DNA of 64,000 nt from Actinacidiphila bryophytorum (lineage in GTDB: Bacteria; Actinomycetota; Actinomycetes; Streptomycetales; Streptomycetaceae). Under the pieces are notes generated by a model, which worked only from the letters and a program-made list of their open reading frames with translations, ran no database searches and had not been told where the DNA came from. Position 1 is the stretch's first letter; each line of letters starts with the position of its first letter. Positions 50,910 through 60,960 of the stretch are shown piece after piece. The DNA lies in contig NZ_JAFFIX010000018.1 in the NCBI RefSeq assembly GCF_016916835.1, forward strand, positions 62,001 to 126,000. The letters are read 5' to 3'. A program made the translations under genes and the position numbers.

Positions 50910-51576
50910 GTGACAGGTACCCCTTCCGTGGCTATCCAGGGTAACACGGGAACGCCCTCATCTGAATGGCGTTTTCGCAGGTCAGGGCATATCTCGGGGC
51001 TTGACAAGCGCCCCCGGAACGTGCTGGAGGGTGCCACGGGCATGCGGTATCCGCAGGTCGGAGCGGGTATACGCCGGACCGGAAACACACCCGTCACACG
51101 TCAGGAAGTCTTGCAACAGTGGTCGATACGTCCGGATTTGTCGCTCCCGACGGAGTGGATCTTCGCTACTCCGTTCGGGTTCCGGGCCGTTGAAGATCCA
51201 ATTTTGCACGTTCATGGAAATCCCCTGCGCGCCCCCTCGCGTCGGCCCGCCGGTAATCACACCGTGGTAATGCCGGAATACATTGCGGGCGTGTTGCCCC
51301 GGGGCGGCCCGCGGGCCGCCGCCCGACGCTCCCGGCCTGCTCAGAGGGCTGCCCGGCGGCATACGAGCACCAAAGAACCCGTCGCGGGCGCGGGCGCGGC
51401 CCGCGGATGCGCGGCGGTCGGGAAGGAGCGGGACAGGAGCCGGACAGGAGTCGCGCAGGACCGGTCGGGTGAGGGTGCGTCACGGAGGGACCACCCGGTG
51501 TGTGGGCGCGCAGGCGGCTCGGTAATCTTAGGCCGCTGGAAGATCGTCAGAACCTGCCCAAGGAGATGCCGCCGCC
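50910..51576. other. Intergenic region upstream of carD and lipoprotein gene
   Basis: 667 bases between divergent genes with no convincing coding frame. It must hold the promoters of carD and the lipoprotein gene. I saw no clear operator or RNA gene. Confidence 0.45.
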
Positions 51577-52188
51577 GTGGTCCGCAGCTTCCGACGCGGC
51601 GCCCTCGCCGCCGTCGTCGCTCTCTCGCTCGCCCCTCTCGCCGCCTGCGCGGCAGGGAACAGCGCCCAGACCCTGAAAGTCGAGCCGGACAGCCAGTCGG
51701 CGACCGTCGGCGACATCCAGGTGCAGAACGCCTTCGTGCTCACCCAGCCCGGCGGCCCCGCCACCGTCTCCGCGCGGCTGTTCAACAACGGCACCGCCGA
51801 CCAGACGCTGCAGGCCGTCCAGCTCGCCGGCGGGCTCTCGGCCCGGCTGTCGGGCGCCGACGGCGGCGGCACCATCACCGTCCCCGCGCACGGCACCGTG
51901 CTGCTCGGCGGCAAGGGCAACCCGGCCGCGACCATCGACAGCGGCAGCGAGTCGCTGCGCGACGGCGACGTGCAGAACGCGGTGTTCGACTTCAGCACCA
52001 CGGGTGCGGTCGCGCTGCCGGTCAACGTGACGCCCGCGGCCGGCTTCTTCGAGCCGTACGGCCCCAGCTCGCTGCCGACCACCGCGGTCCCGCTGCCGAC
52101 CGACACCGCCACGGTGGCGCCGACGGACACCGCGACGCCGACCGGCACCGGGACGGCCACCCCCACCGACACCGCCACCCCGCAGTAG
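51577..52188 (+). CDS. Lipoprotein, DUF461/PCu(A)C-like
   Basis: A 203-residue lipoprotein. Signal with lipobox LAAC (Cys 24), then a beta-sandwich of DUF461 type: VGDIQVQNAFVL, PATVSARLFNNGTADQTLQA, GGTITVPAHGTVLLGGKGNPA. The copper ligands of true PCu(A)C chaperones are not obvious. The C-terminus is a Thr/Pro/Ala-rich tail. GTG start with AAGGAG upstream. It faces phoP across a terminator and is a standard neighbour of the pho locus in streptomycetes. Confidence 0.82.
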   Translation: MVRSFRRGALAAVVALSLAPLAACAAGNSAQTLKVEPDSQSATVGDIQVQNAFVLTQPGGPATVSARLFNNGTADQTLQAVQLAGGLSARLSGADGGGTITVPAHGTVLLGGKGNPAATIDSGSESLRDGDVQNAVFDFSTTGAVALPVNVTPAAGFFEPYGPSSLPTTAVPLPTDTATVAPTDTATPTGTGTATPTDTATPQ

Positions 52189-52214
52189 CGGGTACGCGCA
52201 GCCGGGAAACGCCG

Positions 52215-52247
52215 GTAAGGGTCCGACGCCAGGCGTCGGACCCTTAC
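52215..52247. terminator. Bidirectional hairpin terminator between lipoprotein gene and phoP
   Basis: GTAAGGGTCCGACGCC at 52215-52230 pairs with GGCGTCGGACCCTTAC at 52232-52247, 16 bp with almost no loop. It lies between the two convergent genes. Confidence 0.85.
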
Positions 52248-52285
52248 TCGTGGACTTGTGGCAGCCGGGATCGGCCGAGTCAGGC

Positions 52286-52966
52286 CTACGGCTCGAACTT
52301 GTAGCCCAGGCCGCGGACCGTCACCAGGTAGCGCGGCGCCCCCGGGTCGGGCTCGATCTTGGCGCGCAGCCGCTTGACGTGCACGTCGAGCGTCTTGGTG
52401 TCGCCGACGTAGTCCGCGCCCCACACCCGGTCGATCAGCTGCATACGGGTCAGCACCCGGCCGGCGTTCCGCAGCAGCATCTCCAGCAGGTCGAACTCCT
52501 TCAGCGGCAGGTCCACCTTGCCGCCGCCGACCGTGACCACGTGCCGGTCCACGTCCATGCGGACCGGTCCCGCCTCCAGGGCGGCCGGGGAGATCTCCTC
52601 GGGCTCACCGCGGCGGCGCAGCACCGCGCGGATGCGGGCGACCAGCTCCCGCGAGGAGAAGGGCTTGGTCACGTAGTCGTCAGCGCCTATCTCCAGGCCG
52701 ACGACCTTGTCGATCTCGCTGTCCTTGGCGGTCACCATGATCACCGGGACATTGGACTTGAGCCGCAGCTGGCGGCAGACCTCGGTGCCGGGCAGGCCCG
52801 GCAGCATCAGGTCGAGAAGTACCAGGTCGGCGCCGTTTCGTTCGAACTCGTCCAGCGCGTCGGGCCCGGTCGCGGAAATGGCGACCTCGAAGCCCTCCTT
52901 GCGGAGCATGTACGACAGCGCGTCGCTGAAGGACTCTTCGTCCTCGACGACGAGTACGCGGGTCAC
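52286..52966 (-). CDS. phoP: Phosphate response regulator PhoP
   Basis: A 226-residue OmpR-type regulator. Receiver with acidic pair in VLVVEDEESF, phosphorylated Asp in DLVLLDLMLPG, and Lys in VTKPFSSREL; winged-helix output with LTRMQLIDRVWGADYVGDTKTLDVHVKRLR. It controls the phosphate-starvation regulon and, in streptomycetes, links phosphate to secondary metabolism. GTG 52966 overlaps the phoR stop by 4 nt and has GGAGG upstream. Confidence 0.95.
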   Translation of the reverse strand: MTRVLVVEDEESFSDALSYMLRKEGFEVAISATGPDALDEFERNGADLVLLDLMLPGLPGTEVCRQLRLKSNVPVIMVTAKDSEIDKVVGLEIGADDYVTKPFSSRELVARIRAVLRRRGEPEEISPAALEAGPVRMDVDRHVVTVGGGKVDLPLKEFDLLEMLLRNAGRVLTRMQLIDRVWGADYVGDTKTLDVHVKRLRAKIEPDPGAPRYLVTVRGLGYKFEP

Positions 52967-54246
52967 GGAAGGACCTCCGGGGCGGGGATGTGTTCTGGGA
53001 GGGTCTGGAACAGCTGGTCGTCCGACGGCTCGTCGGCCGGTTCTGCGTCCGCTTCGGCATCCGGGTCGGTGCCGGGCGGAAGCGCGCGGTCGCGGGCGAT
53101 CCCGGCCTCGGGAAGCCGCAGTGTGAAGGTGGAGCCCTGGCCTTCCGCGCTCCACACGGTGACCTCGCCGCCGTGGGTGGCGGCGACGTGTTTGACGATG
53201 GACAGGCCGAGCCCGGTGCCGCCGGTCGCCCGCGAGCGCGCCGGGTCGACCCGGTAGAAGCGCTCGAAGACCCGGTCGCGGTCCTTCTCGGAGATGCCGA
53301 TGCCCTGGTCGGTGACGGAGATCTCGATGAGGTCCCCGCCCGCCGCGGCGATCCGGCGTCCTGCTATGCCGACCCGGGTGCGGGCCGGACTGTAGTTGAC
53401 GGCGTTCTCGACGAGATTGCCGAGCGCTGCCGCGAGCTGGCCCCGGTTGCCCCATATGAACAGGTCGGGGGTCGTTCCGGTGGCCATGGTGATCTGCTTG
53501 GTGTTGGCCTGGTGGCGGCACCGGTCGACGGCTTCGGCGACCAGGTCGTCCACCGCCACCGGCTCCGCGTCGTCCAGCAGGTCGTCGTCCTGGACCCGGG
53601 ACAGGTCGATGATCTCCTGCACCAGGCTGGTCAGCCGGGTGGCCTCGATCTGCATCCGTCCCGCGAAGCGCAGGACCGCCTCGGGGTCGTCGGAGGCGTC
53701 CATCACTGCCTCGGACAGCAGCGACAGGGCGCCCACCGGGGTCTTCAGCTCATGGCTGACATTGGCCACGAAGTCCCGCCGTACCGCCTCTATCCGCCGG
53801 GCCTCGGTGAGGTCCTCGACCAGCAGCAGCACCAGCCGGGAGCCCAGCGGCGCCACCCGGGCGGAGACCGCGAGGCCTTCGCCGCGTCCCGCGCCGCGGC
53901 GCGGGAGGTCGAGTTCCACCTGGCGTATCTCGCCGTCCCGCCGGGTCTCGCGGGCCATCTGCAGCATCTGGTCGACGGCCAGCCGGCCGCCGCGTACCAG
54001 TCCGAGGGCATATGCCGCGGAGCTGGCCTTGACGACGGTGTCGCCCTCGTCCAGGACGACGGCCGACGAGCGCAGCACGGACAGCACGGTGTCCACACCA
54101 GGCGGAAGCACGGCGTCCGTGTGCAGTGCGGTACGGGTGGGGCGGGCCTGTTCCCGCTCGCTCCAGCGGAACGCGAGCACGGCGATCACGCCGGTCAGGA
54201 GACCGGCTATCGCACTGGCTGCGGCGACTGCCGCGTTCACGTCCAT
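52963..54246 (-). CDS. phoR: Phosphate sensor histidine kinase PhoR
   Basis: A 427-residue kinase with a single N-terminal membrane anchor (AASAIAGLLTGVIAVLAF), a PAS-like domain (residues 50-180), the dimerisation helix with phosphorylated His in ANVSHELKTPVGAL, and HATPase boxes NLVENAVNYSP, DQGIGISEKDRDRVFERFYR and GTGLGLSIVKHV. The C-terminal tail is acidic. It overlaps phoP (GTGA), so the pair is coupled. It diverges from phoU. Confidence 0.95.
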   Translation of the reverse strand: MDVNAAVAAASAIAGLLTGVIAVLAFRWSEREQARPTRTALHTDAVLPPGVDTVLSVLRSSAVVLDEGDTVVKASSAAYALGLVRGGRLAVDQMLQMARETRRDGEIRQVELDLPRRGAGRGEGLAVSARVAPLGSRLVLLLVEDLTEARRIEAVRRDFVANVSHELKTPVGALSLLSEAVMDASDDPEAVLRFAGRMQIEATRLTSLVQEIIDLSRVQDDDLLDDAEPVAVDDLVAEAVDRCRHQANTKQITMATGTTPDLFIWGNRGQLAAALGNLVENAVNYSPARTRVGIAGRRIAAAGGDLIEISVTDQGIGISEKDRDRVFERFYRVDPARSRATGGTGLGLSIVKHVAATHGGEVTVWSAEGQGSTFTLRLPEAGIARDRALPPGTDPDAEADAEPADEPSDDQLFQTLPEHIPAPEVLP

Positions 54247-54319
54247 GGCCCCAGGGTAGGTGGCCTGCGCAAGCGCTCCACAACCCTGAGAGCTACCTCT
54301 CGGATGCACGTTGCCAAGA

Positions 54320-54350
54320 GTTCACCTTCACGTAGGTGCTGATTCACTCC
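54320..54350. promoter_or_regulatory. PHO-box-like repeats between phoR and phoU
   Basis: GTTCACC at 54320 is followed at 22 nt (two 11-nt steps) by ATTCACT. PHO boxes are 11-nt direct repeats with core GTTCACC bound by PhoP. The position between divergent phoRP and phoU is where they are known in streptomycetes. Confidence 0.6.
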
Positions 54351-54470
54351 CGGTGCGCGGCCGGTACGCACAGGCCCATCAGCGTGACAGCGTGGGGGAC
54401 AAGCCTCTGTACAGGCCTGAGGACATCCAGCACTACATTCAGCACTTTCTGCACATACGGAAGGAACGCG

Positions 54471-55151
54471 ATGCGGGACGCATACCACGAGGAGCTCGAC
54501 TCCATCGGTGACGGGCTGGTCGAGATGGCCAGGCTGGTCGGCTCGGCGATAGGCCGCGCCACCACCGCGCTGCTCGACGCGGACCTCAACGTCGCGGAAA
54601 GCGTCATCGCCGCCGACGAGAAGGTCGACGACCTCCAGCGCGAGCTGGAGACCCGGGCGATCAACCTGCTGGCCCGCCAGCAGCCGGTGGCCACCGACCT
54701 GCGGATCGTCGTCACCAGCCTGCGCATGAGCGCCGACCTGGAGCGCTCCGGCGACCTGGCACGCCACGTCGCCAAGCTCGCCCGGCTGCGCTTCCCCGTC
54801 TCGGCCGTCCCGCACGACCTGCACAGCACCATCCTGGAGATGGGGCAGCTCGCCCAGCGCCTGATGGCCAAGGCCGCCGAGGTCATCATCACCAAGGACG
54901 TGGACGACGCGCTGCAGCTCGAAGCCGACGACGACCGCATGGACGAGCTGCACCGCGCCCTCTTCCAGCACCTGCTGGACGACCGCTGGAAGCACGGCAT
55001 AGAGACCGCCGTGGACGTCACTCTCGTCGGACGCTACTACGAGCGCTTCGCCGACCACGCCGTCTCCGTCGCCAAGCGCGTCGTCTACCTGGTGACCGGT
55101 GAGCACGTGGACGAGATGACGCCCACCCCCACCCAGGTGGAAGGCGCCTGA
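54471..55151 (+). CDS. phoU: Phosphate transport regulator PhoU
   Basis: A 226-residue protein of two three-helix PhoU repeats. Family markers are MRDAYHEELDSIGDGLVEMA, INLLARQQPVATDLRIVVTS and LRMSADLERSGDLARHVAKL in the first half, and VGRYYERFADHAVSVAKRV in the second. It damps PhoR signalling in phosphate-replete cells. ATG 54471 has GGAAGGA upstream. Confidence 0.95.
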   Translation: MRDAYHEELDSIGDGLVEMARLVGSAIGRATTALLDADLNVAESVIAADEKVDDLQRELETRAINLLARQQPVATDLRIVVTSLRMSADLERSGDLARHVAKLARLRFPVSAVPHDLHSTILEMGQLAQRLMAKAAEVIITKDVDDALQLEADDDRMDELHRALFQHLLDDRWKHGIETAVDVTLVGRYYERFADHAVSVAKRVVYLVTGEHVDEMTPTPTQVEGA

Positions 55152-55184
55152 CCTCCTGACCCCCTGGCTGCCTGCCGTACGCCT

Positions 55185-55220
55185 GGCCGTATCCCAGGCC
55201 GTATCCCAGGCCGTATCCCA
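55185..55220. repeat. Three tandem 12-bp units after phoU
   Basis: GGCCGTATCCCA occurs three times in a row from 55185 and a fourth partial copy follows. It lies 33 nt past the phoU stop. No function is evident. Confidence 0.85.
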
Positions 55221-55355
55221 GGCCGTACGGCGGCCCGGCGGTCAGGGGGCGTGCGGGTGGTGCGGTTGTGGGCGGTATGCCCTTGTGCGCCCTTGATACG
55301 CGGCTGGACGCGGGAGTTCACTGGTGGGGCAGCTAAGCCTGAGGAGGGCGCACTG

Positions 55356-55529
55356 ATGCCGGAAACCCCCACGCCCAAGCCCGTACCCGTACGCGACCAG
55401 CCGACGACCGAATCCGCCGCGCCGCTGCGGACCCCACTCCCGATGGTCGCCGCCTGCGGCTGCGGCTCCGGCTGCGGCTGCGGCTGCCAGTCCGGCGGCG
55501 CCTGCCAGTGCGGAGGCTGCACCGGCTGA
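55356..55529 (+). CDS. 57-residue cysteine-rich C-terminal peptide, metallothionein-like
   Basis: From ATG 55356, with a strong GAGGAGG 8 nt upstream, the frame reads a Pro/Thr-rich N-terminus (MPETPTPKPVPVRDQPTTES), a hydrophobic joint LPMVAA, and a C-terminus with eight Cys in 22 residues (CGCGSGCGCGC then QSGGACQCGGC). The Cys-Gly-Cys pattern would bind soft metals as in metallothioneins; a modified-peptide precursor is also conceivable but no modification enzyme is adjacent. A large hairpin ends the unit at 55566. Confidence 0.7.
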   Translation: MPETPTPKPVPVRDQPTTESAAPLRTPLPMVAACGCGSGCGCGCQSGGACQCGGCTG

Positions 55530-55565
55530 GAACGCCGCGGGTGCCAGACCCTGGCCCCGCCGCTC

Positions 55566-55616
55566 GCATACGTGCCCCCGGCCCGCGGACCGACCGCGGC
55601 CCGGGGGCACGTATGC
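55566..55616 (+). terminator. Large hairpin terminator after cysteine-rich peptide gene
   Basis: GCATACGTGCCCCCGG at 55566-55581 pairs with CCGGGGGCACGTATGC at 55601-55616, with a further CCGCGG/CCGCGG inner stem. It follows the peptide gene by 37 nt. Confidence 0.85.
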
Positions 55617-55890
55617 AGCGAAGATTACGCGACGGCGGAGGCGTCACCCGACGCCGCCGCCCGTCCGTGCCCTGGATGCCGCCGCCACTGGATGCCGCCG
55701 CCGCTGAATGCGGGCGCCGCGGCCACCCCGCCGTATCAGCCGATCGGTTGATACGGCCCCACCGACCGGCGGATCAGCCGGACCCCGCCGCAAAGAGCCG
55801 GCCGGCCGATACCGCCGCCGCCACCGCCCCCGCCACGCTTGAGCCGGGGCCGCTGCCCGGCCCCTCCCCCACGCGGAGAGGACGGCGTCC

Positions 55891-57021
<1,131 letters not shown>

Positions 57022-57031
57022 GGAGCCCGTC

Positions 57032-57796
57032 ATGTCCGCCACGTCCGCCTTCCCCCGCCGGGGTTCGGCGCTGGGCCGGCTCACCCGCACCGAGCTGCGG
57101 CTCTTCGTCCGCGAGAAGGCCGGTCCCGCCTTCGCGATCGGGCTGCCGCTCGCCCTGCTGACCGTCTTCGGCACCATCCCCTACTACCGCCGCCACGAGG
57201 TCGGCGGCACCCCGCTCCTCGACCTGTACGTGCCGATCCTGTGCGCCTTCGTCCTGGCGACCCTGGCCTTCAACTGGCTGCCCGCGGTGCTGGCCGGCTA
57301 CCGCGAGAAGGGGGTGCTGCGCCGCCTGCGCACCACCCCGGTCGGCCCCGCCCGCGTCCTGGCCGCGCAACTGCTGGTCGCCCTCGCGACCGCCGCCGTC
57401 GCCGTCACCGCCCTGCTGCTGGTGGCGCGTCTCGCCTTCGGTGTGCCGCTGCCGCGCCAGCCGTACGGATACGCCGCAGCTCTCGTCCTGGCCGCGCTCG
57501 CCCTCATGGCGATCGGCCTCTTCGTCGCCGCGGCCGCACCCCATGGCAGGGCCGCCAACGCGGTCGGCGCGACCCTCTTCTACGTCATGATGTTCTTCGC
57601 GGGACTCTTCCTCCCGATCGCCGCGATGCCCCCGCTGCTGCGGCACATCAGCCGGGCCGCACCGCTCGGCGCCGCCGCGCAGGCCCTCACCGACGCCGCC
57701 GGCGGCCGGTGGCCGCATCCCCTGCAACTGATCACCCTGGCGGGCTATGCCGTTGCCTTCTGCGCAGGCGCCATTAGATTGTTCCGCTGGGAGTGA
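57032..57796 (+). CDS. ABC-2 type permease
   Basis: A 254-residue integral membrane protein with six membrane segments, including FAIGLPLALLTVFGTIP, AFVLATLAFNWLPAVLAGY and LFYVMMFFAGLFLPIAAMP. The motif REKGVLRRLRTTPVGPARVL before segment three is the ABC-2 family loop. It pairs with the ATPase gene upstream. Its stop overlaps a possible GTG start of the kinase gene. Confidence 0.9.
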   Translation: MSATSAFPRRGSALGRLTRTELRLFVREKAGPAFAIGLPLALLTVFGTIPYYRRHEVGGTPLLDLYVPILCAFVLATLAFNWLPAVLAGYREKGVLRRLRTTPVGPARVLAAQLLVALATAAVAVTALLLVARLAFGVPLPRQPYGYAAALVLAALALMAIGLFVAAAAPHGRAANAVGATLFYVMMFFAGLFLPIAAMPPLLRHISRAAPLGAAAQALTDAAGGRWPHPLQLITLAGYAVAFCAGAIRLFRWE

Positions 57797-57816
57797 CGTC
57801 GACCCGGAGGGCGCTC

Positions 57817-59145
57817 ATGAAGCCCATGACCAGGCAGGAAGCGGGGCTGTCGGCACGTCGGGACGGACGGCAGCAGGCACGCCGCAAGGCCGTCGCCGAG
57901 GTCGGCGGCCAGGACGCTCGGCTGCTCCCGCTCGTCACCGTCGCCCCCTACGCGATCCTCGCCGTCCTCACCGTCGTGACCCTCGTCGCCAAGCACGGGT
58001 CGCCCGGCGCGCTGCTCGTCGACCTCGCCCTGTGCGCGGCCACCGCCCTGTGGATGCTGTGGATGTTCACCCTGCACCCCCAGTGGTGGGCGCGGCCCGC
58101 GGTCATGGGCGTCTTCTTCGCCGGTCTCGTGCTGCTCACCGGCGCCCTGGTCGTACGCGAGGCGTGGTTCGGCTTCCTCACCCCCGCCTGCTACTTCTAC
58201 GCCTTCGGCATCCTGCCCTGGCCCGGCCGGCTGGCCGGGGTCGCCGCGGCGGCGCTGGTCGCGGGCGACGCCCAGTCCGCCGGCATCCCCAGGGACGACG
58301 CCACCGGCTGGACCGCCTTCGCCGCGGTCCTCGCCGTCAACGTCGTCTGCATGTGCGGCTTCGCCTGGTGGGAGTGGACCACCGAGACCCGCGGCCAGGA
58401 GCGGGACGCCGCCCTCGCCCAGGTCCGCGAGGCCAACCAGCGCCTCCAGGCCACCCTGGACGACAACGCCGGCCTGCACCGGCAACTCCTCGCCCGGGCC
58501 AGGGAGGCCGGCGTCCTCGACGAGCGGCAGCGCATGGCCCGGGAGATCCACGACACCCTCGCGCAGGGCCTCATCGGGATCATCACCCAGCTCCAGGCCG
58601 CCGAGCAGTCCGGCGACATCCCCGACCGCTGGCGCGCGCACTTCGCCGCCGCGACCCGCATGGCGCGCGAGAGTCTGGCCGAGGCCCGGCGGTCCGTCGA
58701 CGCGCTGCGCCCCGAGCAGCTGGAGACCGCCGAGCTGGGCGACGCGCTCGCCGGCGTCGCCGACCGCTGGTCGGTCCTGCACGGGGTCGCCGTCCGCGTC
58801 ACCACGACCGGCGCCGCCCGGCCCATGCGGCCGGAGACCGAGCTGGCCCTGCTGCGGGCCGCACAGGAAGCCCTGGCCAACGTCGCCCGGCACGCCCGGG
58901 CCAGCAGCGTCGCCCTCACCCTCGGCTACCTCGACGGCGAGATCGCCCTCGACGTGCACGACGACGGCTGCGGTTTCGGTACGCCGGCGCCGCAGCCCGC
59001 GCCCGGCGGTGGCGGCTTCGGGCTCAAGGCGATGCGCGAACGTATCGAAGGCCTGTCGGGCACCCTGCGCGTCGAGTCGGCACCCGGCGCGGGCACCACG
59101 GTGTCCGCCCGCGTACCGCACCCGGCTGCGGAGGCCGCCGCGTGA
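57817..59145 (+). CDS. Membrane sensor histidine kinase of the ABC operon
   Basis: A 442-residue HisKA_3 kinase. Five or so membrane segments (residues 40-195), a coiled coil (RDAALAQVREANQRLQATLD), then the dimerisation helix with His in AREIHDTLAQGLIGIITQLQ, SVDALRPEQLE, and a HATPase (ALANVARHARA, GGGFGLKAMRERIEG). ATG 57817 follows GGAGGG; GTG 57793, overlapping the permease stop, is an alternative start. It overlaps the response regulator by 4 nt. Confidence 0.9.
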   Translation: MKPMTRQEAGLSARRDGRQQARRKAVAEVGGQDARLLPLVTVAPYAILAVLTVVTLVAKHGSPGALLVDLALCAATALWMLWMFTLHPQWWARPAVMGVFFAGLVLLTGALVVREAWFGFLTPACYFYAFGILPWPGRLAGVAAAALVAGDAQSAGIPRDDATGWTAFAAVLAVNVVCMCGFAWWEWTTETRGQERDAALAQVREANQRLQATLDDNAGLHRQLLARAREAGVLDERQRMAREIHDTLAQGLIGIITQLQAAEQSGDIPDRWRAHFAAATRMARESLAEARRSVDALRPEQLETAELGDALAGVADRWSVLHGVAVRVTTTGAARPMRPETELALLRAAQEALANVARHARASSVALTLGYLDGEIALDVHDDGCGFGTPAPQPAPGGGGFGLKAMRERIEGLSGTLRVESAPGAGTTVSARVPHPAAEAAA

Positions 59146-59780
59146 TCAGGCTGATCGTCGCCGACGACCACCCCGTGGTGCGGGACGGGCTGATCGGCAT
59201 GTTCGCCGCCGACCCCGACGTCGAGGTGGTCGGCGAGGCCGCCGACGGCGCAGAGGCCGTACGGCTGGCCATGGCCCTGCGCCCCGACGTCGTCCTGATG
59301 GACCTGCGCATGCCCGGCACCGACGGCGTCACCGCCATCACCGACCTCGCCGCGGCCGGCAGCACCGCCCGGGTGCTGGTCCTGACCACGTACGACACCG
59401 ACAGCTACGTCCTGCCCGCCATCGCCGCCGGCGCGACCGGCTACCTCCTCAAGGACGCCCCCCGCGACGACCTCCTCCGCGCGGTGCGCGCCGCCGCCAA
59501 CCACGAGTCCGTGCTGTCCCCCGCGGTCGCCGCCCGCCTGATGAACCGCGTCCGCACCCCCGCCCCCGCCCTCCTCACCCCCCGCGAACACGAGGTCCTC
59601 ACCTGGGTCGCCGCCGGCGCCACCAACCGCGAGGTGGCCACCCGCCTCCTCATCAGCGAGGCCACGGTCAAGACCCATCTGCTCAACATCTACGCCAAAC
59701 TCGGCGCGAACGACCGCACCTCAGCAGTGGCCACCGCCTTCACCCGCGGCCTCCTCCCCCCGGGTCCCCCTGGGGACTGA
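59142..59780 (+). CDS. LuxR-type response regulator of the ABC operon
   Basis: A 212-residue regulator: LIVADDHPVVRDGLIGMFAA, phosphorylated Asp in VVLMDLRMPG, Lys in YLLKDAPRDDLL, and LuxR output TPREHEVLTWVAAGATNREV then SEATVKTHLLNIYAKLG. GTG 59142 overlaps the kinase stop. With the kinase and ABC transporter it forms a four-gene unit likely to respond to an envelope-active compound. Confidence 0.92.
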   Translation: MIRLIVADDHPVVRDGLIGMFAADPDVEVVGEAADGAEAVRLAMALRPDVVLMDLRMPGTDGVTAITDLAAAGSTARVLVLTTYDTDSYVLPAIAAGATGYLLKDAPRDDLLRAVRAAANHESVLSPAVAARLMNRVRTPAPALLTPREHEVLTWVAAGATNREVATRLLISEATVKTHLLNIYAKLGANDRTSAVATAFTRGLLPPGPPGD

Positions 59781-60014
59781 GCCGCGTCCGTTGTCAGTCC
59801 CCCCTGCTAACTTCGCCCGCGAAGGAAGAGACCGGCCAGAGAACCTCCGAGGTCCGCGGTCAAGGGGGGTGGGCGCAAAGGTCCCCGGGAAACCACCCCG
59901 GGACTGTGTCTCATGCCATGACCCCACCCCCCTCATCCACCCCAGCCGCCTCCGTAGGCGCCTTGCCGGCGTGCAGGCTTACGCTCGCTGGCATCCGGCC
60001 CTCGGAGGAAGGCC

Positions 60015-60173
60015 ATGGCACTCGCCCGCAAGGGTTCTCGGAACCCGTCAGCCCCGGGCGCTGCCTACCACCTGGACCTCCGTGAACCGCGCCAGCCGCA
60101 ACGCTACGGGGATGGTCGCCGGTACCTCTTGCGAAGCCGCCGCCGACGCAGCGGACGGTTCCTACGCCAGTAG
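60015..60173 (+). CDS. 52-residue frame with very strong ribosome site, probably a gene remnant
   Basis: GGAGGAAGG immediately precedes ATG 60015. The frame starts MALARKGSRNPSAPG, close to the start of a common small streptomycete protein (M-A-x-A-R-K-G-S-R), then turns into a basic, low-complexity end (LLRSRRRRSGRFLRQ). The end overlaps the antisense membrane-protein gene. I read it as the preserved translation start of a gene whose remainder has been lost. The 59781-60014 gap before it shows nothing else. Confidence 0.4.
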   Translation: MALARKGSRNPSAPGAAYHLDLREPRQPQRYGDGRRYLLRSRRRRSGRFLRQ

Positions 60174-60328
60174 TCCCGCAGCTCGACGGCCGTGGCAATG
60201 ACCACGCCACCGACCGCGCTCACCAGAATCCCCCAGGGGCCGGACCAGAGCCCCTTCACGACGAAAAGAAGGCCAGCGCTCCAGGCCCAACTGATGAGCC
60301 AGTCCTTCCACAACCGCCCCCACCCCAT
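60104..60328 (-). CDS. Small membrane protein
   Basis: A 74-residue protein with two hydrophobic segments (ISWAWSAGLLFVVKGLW and WGILVSAVGGVVIATAVEL) and a very basic tail (RRNRPLRRRRLRKRY). No clear ribosome site precedes ATG 60328. Function unknown. It is divergent from the DUF1877-like gene. Confidence 0.55.
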   Translation of the reverse strand: MGWGRLWKDWLISWAWSAGLLFVVKGLWSGPWGILVSAVGGVVIATAVELRDYWRRNRPLRRRRLRKRYRRPSP

Positions 60329-60365
60329 GCGCCGATCGTAATCCCGCCGCCTAGGCTCCTGGACC

Positions 60366-60866
60366 ATGAGCATGGTCGGTGCGTATATACGGGTCGCCCT
60401 GGCCGAGTTGGAACGGGCGGTCCGCGACCCCGCCTGGGCGTCGGACTTCGTGGACGAGGTCCGGGACGCCGAGGAGGCGACGCCGCCCGCCCCGGCCGCG
60501 GCACGCCACTTCAGCACGTACCAGGCCTGGGACCTGCTCCACTTCCTCCTGGCCCGCGCCGGCTTCCCGGTGAACGTCATCCACGGCGAGGAGCCCTTCG
60601 CCGAGGACGACGACTGGGGTTACGGCCCCCCGCGCTACCTCCCCCCACCCCGCGTCCACCTCGCGGCGGTGGCGCTGGGCGCCACCCCCTACGACCACCT
60701 CATCACCGGCGTGACCCCCGCCGACCTGGCCAAGTCCGAGGTGTACCCGGCCCGTTGGGCCGAGCCCGCAGTGCTGGAGTGGGCACGCCCCTGGTACGAC
60801 GGCCTGACGCAATACCTCACCTCGGCCGCCGCCGCGGGGGACGCGGTGCTCGTCTGGCTGGACTGA
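60366..60866 (+). CDS. DUF1877 (YfbM-like) family protein
   Basis: A 166-residue soluble protein. HFSTYQAWDLLHFLLARAGF near residue 48, then GYGPPRYLPPPRVHLAAVAL and PADLAKSEVYPARW, is the DUF1877 pattern. Members have unknown function. ATG 60366 or 60372 could start it. Confidence 0.8.
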   Translation: MSMVGAYIRVALAELERAVRDPAWASDFVDEVRDAEEATPPAPAAARHFSTYQAWDLLHFLLARAGFPVNVIHGEEPFAEDDDWGYGPPRYLPPPRVHLAAVALGATPYDHLITGVTPADLAKSEVYPARWAEPAVLEWARPWYDGLTQYLTSAAAAGDAVLVWLD

Positions 60867-60960
60867 AAGCCCCGCGGCCCGCGGCCCGCCCGGATGCGGG
60901 CGCCCGGCGTACGAGTGACGATGGCCTTAGCGCAGACGATCGAACCGGGAGCGATGCGCC

